A stretch of DNA of 48,177 nt from Arthrobacter sp. M2012083 (lineage in GTDB: Bacteria; Actinomycetota; Actinomycetes; Actinomycetales; Micrococcaceae). Shown here piece after piece: positions 43,261 to 48,177 of the stretch. The stretch spans positions 1-48,177 of the forward strand of contig NZ_AKKK01000052.1 in the NCBI RefSeq assembly GCF_000281065.1, in the 5' to 3' direction. Each line of letters begins with the position of its first letter. Within the stretch, counting starts at the first letter, position 1. The notes beneath the pieces were generated by a model, which made no database searches, was not told the DNA's origin, and worked only from the letters and a program-made list of their open reading frames with translations. The position numbers were made by a program, and so were the translations under genes.

Positions 43261-44058
43261 CTAAATCGTGTAGTGGACTCCGGCAACGGCAACAGCCACG
43301 TCACCGGTGAAGACCGGTTTGGCCTCGGACAGTACTTTGGTCTGTGAGGTCCACACCGGGATGTGTGTCAGGAGGAGGCGCTTGGCACCTGCATTCCTGG
43401 CCGCCTCCCCCGCACGCTTGCCGGTGAGGTGGACGTCCTTGATGCCGTCATCGCGGCCTTCCTCGAACGCCGCCTCACAAAGGAACAAGTCTGAGTCCCT
43501 CGCGGCGTCCTCGAGTCCCTGGCAGGAATCGGTGTCTCCCGAATACGTCAGGATTTTGGTAACGGACACACCGTCCTTACCCGGTTCCGTGGCAGTGACC
43601 CGCAAGGCATAAGCCTCTTCAACGGGGTGATTAACGGCGAAGGGGGTCACTGTGAACGGCCCCACTGTGACCGGTTTGAGCTCAGTCCAGTTGGTGAAGT
43701 CGAATTCCTCATGCATGCCCGGATCCAGGTCCAGCCCATAAGCCGTGGCCATTCTGTCCGCGGTAGCCGCGGGACCCCAAACCGGCAGGCGATCCCGGCC
43801 CCATCCACCGGGCTTCCACCGGACCGCGACATGCAGGCCGCAGAGGTCCATGCAGTGATCGGGGTGCAAGTGGGTAAGGAAGATCGCGTCGATGTCTTCC
43901 AAGTCCGTATAGCGCTGGATGGCCCCCAAGGCACCGCTGCCCAGGTCCATCACGATCTTCCACTCGCGCTCACCGTCGTGGGCCGTCACCAGATAGCATG
44001 ACGCCGGCGAACCCGGACCGGGGAACGAGCCTGTGCAGCCCACGATGGTCAGTTTCAC
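43261..44058 (-). CDS. MBL-fold metallohydrolase (RNase Z/cyclic phosphodiesterase-like)
   Basis: The protein has 265 residues. The metal motif THLHPDHCMDL (HxHxDH) at about residues 60-70, YSGDTDSC and the late HIPVW segment mark a metallo-beta-lactamase fold near RNase Z. Substrate unknown; a nuclease or phosphodiesterase role is likely. It overlaps the murI stop by four bases and may be co-transcribed with rph. Confidence 0.87.
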   Translation of the reverse strand: MKLTIVGCTGSFPGPGSPASCYLVTAHDGEREWKIVMDLGSGALGAIQRYTDLEDIDAIFLTHLHPDHCMDLCGLHVAVRWKPGGWGRDRLPVWGPAATADRMATAYGLDLDPGMHEEFDFTNWTELKPVTVGPFTVTPFAVNHPVEEAYALRVTATEPGKDGVSVTKILTYSGDTDSCQGLEDAARDSDLFLCEAAFEEGRDDGIKDVHLTGKRAGEAARNAGAKRLLLTHIPVWTSQTKVLSEAKPVFTGDVAVAVAGVHYTI

Positions 44059-45086
44059 AGACCACGCCCCATGGTTTTGCCGGTGCCGCTGGTGAGGGCA
44101 TCCTCAGGCTGGACGAAGTACGAGCGGCGGGACAAGCCGGCTCCCGATCGTGCCGCTTCCAGCATCTCGGGGGTAATGCGGGCAAGGCTGCCTGTTGGGT
44201 ACTGGGCGGCGACATGGTCCACATGCTTCACGGAGAGGACCTCCGGGCCCAGGAAGCGGCGGGCGAGGATCTCGAACTGGGTGGCATCACCAGTGGCTAT
44301 GAATTCGTGGCGGGGTGCTTGGGACCCTGTCCGCTGGATGCCGTGGTTGGCCAAGGCGCGGTAGACGTCCTTGGCAGTCTCTTCAGCACTGGAGACAAGC
44401 GTGACGTCCTCGCCCATGACGAATGAGATGACGCCGGTCAGCAGTGGATAGTGGGTGCACCCCAGGACCACAGTGTCCACTCCGGCGTCCTTAAGGGGCT
44501 CCAGATATTCATTGGCGGCGGCCAGGAGATCCGGACCGGTGGTGATTCCGGCCTCCACGAAGTTCACGAAAGCCGGGCAGGCCACGGACGTAATCGCCAA
44601 GTCCGGAGCGGCAGCAAACGTGTCTTCATAAGCTCTGGACCCTACAGTGGCCGAGGTTCCGATGACACCGATCTTCCCGGAACGGGTAGCAGAGACCGCA
44701 CGCCGGACTGCCGGTTGGATAACCTCGATGACCGGTATGCCATACCGCGCCGTGTAGCGTTCCCTGGCGTCACGGAGCACGGCGGCGGAGGCCGAGTTGC
44801 AGGCGATAGTCAGCAACTTCACCCCTGAATCCACCAGCTCATCCATAACGCCCAGCGCATTCGCCCGGACCTCGGCAATGGGAAGCGGACCATAGGGGCC
44901 ATTTGCGGTGTCGCCCACGTAGAGGATGGATTCGTTGGGGAGTTGGTCGATGATCGAGCGCGCCACCGTCAAACCACCCACGCCTGAATCAAAAATGCCG
45001 ATGGGACGCGTCCCTATGAGTTCCCCGTTGCCGATGGGGGCGCCACTGCCCAACGCGGCGCTTGGTGAACCCGATGCTGAAGTCAT
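44055..45086 (-). CDS. murI: Glutamate racemase
   Basis: The protein has 343 residues, longer than usual (about 270) because of a C-terminal extension of roughly 60 residues (from about 280) and an N-terminal stretch. It converts L- to D-glutamate for peptidoglycan. Motifs: IGIFDSGVGGLTVARSI, DTANGPYGP, ACNSASAA (first catalytic Cys) and LGCTHYPLL (second catalytic Cys). ATG 45086 is chosen because family homology begins soon after; ATG 45125 and 45173 would add non-homologous residues. TATTCT nine bases upstream may be its -10. Confidence 0.93.
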   Translation of the reverse strand: MTSASGSPSAALGSGAPIGNGELIGTRPIGIFDSGVGGLTVARSIIDQLPNESILYVGDTANGPYGPLPIAEVRANALGVMDELVDSGVKLLTIACNSASAAVLRDARERYTARYGIPVIEVIQPAVRRAVSATRSGKIGVIGTSATVGSRAYEDTFAAAPDLAITSVACPAFVNFVEAGITTGPDLLAAANEYLEPLKDAGVDTVVLGCTHYPLLTGVISFVMGEDVTLVSSAEETAKDVYRALANHGIQRTGSQAPRHEFIATGDATQFEILARRFLGPEVLSVKHVDHVAAQYPTGSLARITPEMLEAARSGAGLSRRSYFVQPEDALTSGTGKTMGRGL

Positions 45087-45209
45087 AATTATTCGAGAAT
45101 AAGGCTTCCCGTGGCGTGCGGCCATTACCTGTGCTCTCCGCCTCGTGTCTGATTTGTCACAGGACAGTCGCATTTGTTTCGGGGCAGGAGCAGCAACCCA
45201 CCACCCGGA

Positions 45210-45776
45210 TCAGGATTTCGCCTGCCTTGCGGCCAGCATCGCCTGCACCAAAGACTCCTGGAGCCACGTAGTGAAGTTGTAGACAAGGGCCAGATAGCTC
45301 TCTACATCCTCCGCCTGGCTCCAATCCTGCATGCTGTGGATATGCTCGGCGTCCGCTTCATCACGGATGTCCAGGCGTTCGGCCAATACCAGCCGGACAT
45401 CGTTCAACGCCATCGACCAACGGGTGGCGTCCTCCGGCGTCAGAACGAGCTCGTTCTTGTCCAGGCCTAAAGCTGCGGCCCTCAAGGCCCCGATCTTGTT
45501 TTCCCGAACAGAGCGTTCGGTGAGCTGGCGGAACTCCAGCGAGCCGCCGTCGTCGTCCTTCATGACGTTCGGCAGGAGACGAAGCAGGGCACGGTCGCTG
45601 GGCTGCTTCACGTCCATATCCAAGCCGATCAGCGCTGCGAGCGGGTCTTCGTTCTCCCGGGCATCCGATTCCAGCATGGAAATGACGTCGTCCAGCAATC
45701 CGCGCAGGAGGTCCCGCTCCGCCGGCTCGAGGTATCCACTGATGCCCTTGAGACCGTATTTGAATGCCTTAGCCAC
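45210..45776 (-). CDS. DUF2017 family protein
   Basis: The protein has 188 residues. The sequence YLEPAERDLLRGLLDDVISMLE and the DWSQAEDVESYLALVYNFTTWLQESLVQAM tail match the actinobacterial DUF2017 family, which usually sits beside clpS and murI. Its function is unknown. GTG 45776 overlaps the last codons of clpS by eight bases, with AAAGGGCGG a plausible ribosome site ahead. Confidence 0.85.
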   Translation of the reverse strand: MAKAFKYGLKGISGYLEPAERDLLRGLLDDVISMLESDARENEDPLAALIGLDMDVKQPSDRALLRLLPNVMKDDDGGSLEFRQLTERSVRENKIGALRAAALGLDKNELVLTPEDATRWSMALNDVRLVLAERLDIRDEADAEHIHSMQDWSQAEDVESYLALVYNFTTWLQESLVQAMLAARQAKS

Positions 45777-46131
45777 GCTGGCGGCCGCCCTTTCCCGGTG
45801 TTTCGTTGCCGCTCGCGGCTTTCTCCACAGTGGCCCAGAGACCAAAACCGTGCATGGCCACCGCGTGCTGTTCCACTTGTTCCTTACTGCCGTGGGCCAC
45901 AATGGACCGACCCTTCTTATGGACCTCCATCATCAGCTTGTGGGCTTTGGACTCGGAGTAGCCGAAGTAACTCTGGAACACATAGCTCACGTAGCTCATC
46001 AGATTCACGGGATCATTCCAGATCACAAGGTTCCACGGGATATCAGGGGCTGTCAGGACATCGGTGGACGATTGCTCTGCAGCTTTCGTTCGCTCGTCGA
46101 TGTCCGTGCCATACGCAACGCTAGGGCTCAT
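45769..46131 (-). CDS. clpS: ATP-dependent Clp protease adaptor ClpS
   Basis: The protein has 120 residues. The core NLVIWNDPVNLMSYVSYVFQSYFGYSESKAHKLMMEVHKKGRSIVAHGSKEQVEQHAV is ClpS. It binds N-degron substrates and delivers them to ClpAP or ClpCP. A -10 box six bases before ATG 46131 implies a leaderless transcript. It is divergent from pncB across 37 bases. Confidence 0.95.
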   Translation of the reverse strand: MSPSVAYGTDIDERTKAAEQSSTDVLTAPDIPWNLVIWNDPVNLMSYVSYVFQSYFGYSESKAHKLMMEVHKKGRSIVAHGSKEQVEQHAVAMHGFGLWATVEKAASGNETPGKGGRQRG

Positions 46132-46137
46132 CTGTCC

Positions 46138-46143
46138 ATTCTA
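46138..46143 (-). promoter_or_regulatory. Leaderless -10 box for clpS
   Basis: On the minus strand TAGAAT ends six bases before ATG 46131. It lies 14 bp from the pncB -10 box, back to back. Confidence 0.5.
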
Positions 46144-46156
46144 TGGCGGCTCGCAC

Positions 46157-46162
46157 TAGAGT
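46157..46162 (+). promoter_or_regulatory. Leaderless -10 box for pncB
   Basis: TAGAGT ends six bases before GTG 46169. No ribosome site precedes that codon. Confidence 0.5.
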
Positions 46163-46168
46163 GAATCC

Positions 46169-47497
46169 GTGAGTAGAGCCTCGTCGTGGGACCACCCCGC
46201 AACTTCCTTGTACACAGACCACTACGAACTGACCATGCTTCAGGCGGCCTTACACTCGGGCGCCGCGCACCGCCGCTCAGTGTTCGAAGCATTCGCCCGC
46301 CGGTTGCCGGACGGCCGCCGCTACGGCGTGGTGGGCGGCACCGGACGCCTGTTGGAAGGCATAGCTGACTTCCGGTTCGGCGACGACGAACTTGCCTTCC
46401 TCGAGCAAAACAAAGTGGTCAACCAGGAAACGCTGGACTACCTCGCCGACTACAAGTTCAGCGGCGACATCTGGGGCTACGCTGAAGGTGACGCCTACTT
46501 CCCCAACTCCCCCATCCTCATCGTCGAGTCGACGTTCGCCGAGGCCTGCATCCTGGAAACCTTCATCCTTTCGGTCCTCAACCACGACAGCGCCATTGCT
46601 TCCGCGGCGTCGAGGATGACCTCGGCGGCCGGCACACGGCCCTGCATCGAGATGGGGTCCCGGCGCACCCAGGAGGAATCTGCGACGGCGGCAGCCCGCG
46701 CAGCCGTGATTGCCGGCTTCGCCAGCACCTCCAACCTGGAAGCGGGCCGGCGCTATGGCATCAAAACCGTTGGAACAGCAGCGCACTCCTTCACGCTCCT
46801 TCATGACACAGAGCGGGAGGCGTTCGAGGCGCAGATCGCGGCCTTCGGTCCAGGCACTTCCCTGCTGGTGGATACCTACGACGTCGAGACGGCGGTGCGT
46901 ACCGCCGTCGAGCTGGCCGGTGACAAACTCGGCGCAGTCCGGCTGGACTCCGGCGACCTCATTGCCCAGGCGCAGTGGGTACGCCAACTGCTCGATGACC
47001 TCGGCAACGTGAACACCCGCATCGTGGTCACCTCGGACCTCGACGAATTCGCCATCGCGGCGCTCCAGTCCGCCCCGGTGGACTCCTACGGAGTTGGTAC
47101 CTCCCTGGTCACCGGCTCCGGGGCCCCGACTGCCAGCATGGTCTACAAGCTGGTCAGCCGCACCAACGACGCCGGCGAATTCATCTCAGTTGCCAAGGCC
47201 GCCAAAAACAAGGCCAGCGTGGGCGGACGCAAGTACGCCCTCCGCAAGCTCAACGAACGAGGCCGCGCCACCCAGGAAATCGTGGGAATTGGCCACCGCC
47301 CCGAAGACGACGGCAACGACCGCGTCCTGCTTCACCAGTTCGTCAAGAACGGCGAGGTGCTGCCCGGATGGACCGGACCTGAAGGGGTCATCCGTGCCCG
47401 TGAACGGCACGCGGCCACCATGGCCGAGCTGCCCGCCGTCGTGAACCGCCTGCAGCGGGGCGAGGCTGCCATCCCCACCATCTACGAGGAGAACTGA
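46169..47497 (+). CDS. pncB: Nicotinate phosphoribosyltransferase
   Basis: The protein has 442 residues. It makes nicotinate mononucleotide from nicotinate and PRPP with ATP, in NAD salvage. Motifs: TDHYELTMLQAALHSGAAHRRSVFEAFARRLP near the start, the catalytic-loop EMGSRRTQEE, GTAAHSFTLLHD, DTYDVETAVRTAVELAG, AVRLDSGDL and the YGVGTSLVTG phosphate-binding loop. Its last base pairs overlap the pncA ATG, so pncB and pncA are coupled. Confidence 0.96.
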   Translation: MSRASSWDHPATSLYTDHYELTMLQAALHSGAAHRRSVFEAFARRLPDGRRYGVVGGTGRLLEGIADFRFGDDELAFLEQNKVVNQETLDYLADYKFSGDIWGYAEGDAYFPNSPILIVESTFAEACILETFILSVLNHDSAIASAASRMTSAAGTRPCIEMGSRRTQEESATAAARAAVIAGFASTSNLEAGRRYGIKTVGTAAHSFTLLHDTEREAFEAQIAAFGPGTSLLVDTYDVETAVRTAVELAGDKLGAVRLDSGDLIAQAQWVRQLLDDLGNVNTRIVVTSDLDEFAIAALQSAPVDSYGVGTSLVTGSGAPTASMVYKLVSRTNDAGEFISVAKAAKNKASVGGRKYALRKLNERGRATQEIVGIGHRPEDDGNDRVLLHQFVKNGEVLPGWTGPEGVIRARERHAATMAELPAVVNRLQRGEAAIPTIYEEN

Positions 47498-48123
47498 TGT
47501 CCAGGGCCCTGATCATCGTCGATGTACAAAATGACTTCTGCGAGGGTGGAACGCTTGCTGTCGAAGGTGGCGCCGCCGTCGCGGGTGCCATCACCGAGTA
47601 CGTGGACGCCAACCAGCAACACTTTGACCACATCGTGGCCACCCAGGATTGGCACATCGAACCCGGCGACCACTTTTCAGACGACCCGGACATGGTTGAC
47701 TCCTGGCCTCCGCACTGCAGGGCCCGAAGCAAAGGCGCTGAACTCCACGAAGACCTGGATCCCGAGTACATCCAGGCGTACTTCCGAAAAGGACAGTTCA
47801 CCGCGGCTTACTCAGGCTTCGAGGGCGTCCTGGCCCCTGAAGACGACGTTCCCACCGGTGACCTGAAGGCAGGCACCGCCGTAGCGGAAGTCCTCGATGA
47901 AGACGCGATAGGGCTCGACGACTGGCTACAGAGCCACGACGTCGAGGAAGTGGTGGTGGTGGGACTGGCAACGGACTACTGCGTCAAGGCCACAGCACTG
48001 GATGCCGTCCAGGCCGGTTACACCACCACAGTCATCGCTGAACTCACGGCCGGAATCGCCGAGGACCTTTCGGCCGCCTACGACGAAATGGAAGCCGCCG
48101 GCGTCGAAGTTGAACGGGACTAA
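47497..48123 (+). CDS. pncA: Nicotinamidase
   Basis: The protein has 208 residues. It hydrolyses nicotinamide to nicotinate, feeding PncB. Catalytic residues D9 (IIVDVQNDF), K98 (YFRKGQF) and C162 (GLATDYCVKATALDA) are present; metal ligands D51, H53, H59 and H73 fit. K98 and C162 are 64 residues apart, against 42 in M. tuberculosis PncA (K96, C138), so an acidic insert (about 105-138) is present. It overlaps the pncB stop by one base. Confidence 0.95.
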   Translation: MSRALIIVDVQNDFCEGGTLAVEGGAAVAGAITEYVDANQQHFDHIVATQDWHIEPGDHFSDDPDMVDSWPPHCRARSKGAELHEDLDPEYIQAYFRKGQFTAAYSGFEGVLAPEDDVPTGDLKAGTAVAEVLDEDAIGLDDWLQSHDVEEVVVVGLATDYCVKATALDAVQAGYTTTVIAELTAGIAEDLSAAYDEMEAAGVEVERD

Positions 48124-48151
48124 GACTGCTCTTCATCAGCTGGAAACACCG

Positions 48152-48177
48152 GAGGGCGCCGCAACCGCGGCGCCCTC
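48152..48177 (+). terminator. Hairpin after pncA, cut by the window end
   Basis: GAGGGCGCCGC (48152-48162) pairs exactly with 48167-48177 around a four-base loop. Any T-run would lie beyond the window. Confidence 0.7.

Noticed and set aside
46161..46172. Three-codon mini-ORF (GTG AAT CCG TGA) before pncB
   Set aside because: The GTG overlaps the -10 box, so it would not be transcribed if pncB is leaderless; it is likely chance.
1..48177. CRISPR arrays, tRNA or rRNA genes, insertion sequences, prophage
   Set aside because: No regular repeat-spacer pattern, no cloverleaf or rRNA-like segment and no transposase or phage protein was found on either strand.

Overview
The window comes from a high-GC actinobacterium. 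The NrtR-nadA-nadB-nadC-desulfurase order, the ClpS/DUF2017/MurI/RNase PH/RdgB block, GTG starts and many leaderless promoters point to Micrococcaceae, most likely Arthrobacter or Paenarthrobacter. The genus is inferred from gene content and protein flavour, not from a search. The first 20 bases are an 18-G homopolymer that looks like a contig-end artefact. I see no rRNA, tRNA, CRISPR array, insertion sequence or prophage. No gap between genes exceeds 300 bases; the largest are the divergent regions 28117-28364 and 20088-20322.

Layout. 1-2584: end of an ion permease, a DM13 lipid- or membrane-anchored protein, an FAH-family enzyme and a GtrA membrane protein. 2603-8549 (minus): the complete de novo NAD operon, with its Nudix-type repressor NrtR first, then nadA, nadB, nadC and a cysteine desulfurase; a 29-bp dyad just upstream is the likely NrtR operator. 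8671-14127: an Lrp-type regulator facing an amino-acid permease, then a branched-chain 2-oxoacid dehydrogenase-like E1 alpha/E1 beta pair followed by a free-standing lipoyl domain and an alpha/beta hydrolase in place of a normal E2. 14131-17605: MarR and phosphoribosyltransferase genes, then an MHS-family transporter facing an IclR regulator. 17743-21297: MoaF, an APC permease and a FeaR-like AraC regulator, suggestive of amine use.

21340-28976: a six-gene minus-strand operon (amidohydrolase, SsuA/TauA-like binding protein, two permeases, ATPase, sulfatase) with a divergent TetR gene and twin palindromes between. The binding-protein gene carries a one-base frameshift. 28967-30374: an MFS exporter preceded by a four-codon leader ORF with a strong Shine-Dalgarno site inside a hairpin. 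30433-36534: sbcDC, an aquaporin with a changed NPA box, and two DUF202 membrane proteins. 36571-41685: ADP-ribosylglycohydrolase, a DnaQ exonuclease-BRCT fusion, a YtrA-type GntR/ABC operon with a clear operator, and DedA. 41759-48123: rdgB, rph, an MBL hydrolase, murI, DUF2017, clpS, and the NAD salvage pair pncB-pncA.

Two themes stand out. NAD metabolism appears at both ends, with de novo synthesis under NrtR and salvage (pncBA) without a visible NrtR box. At least eleven genes have a TANNNT -10 hexamer ending six or seven bases before the start codon, the signature of leaderless transcription, and this fixes several start codons.
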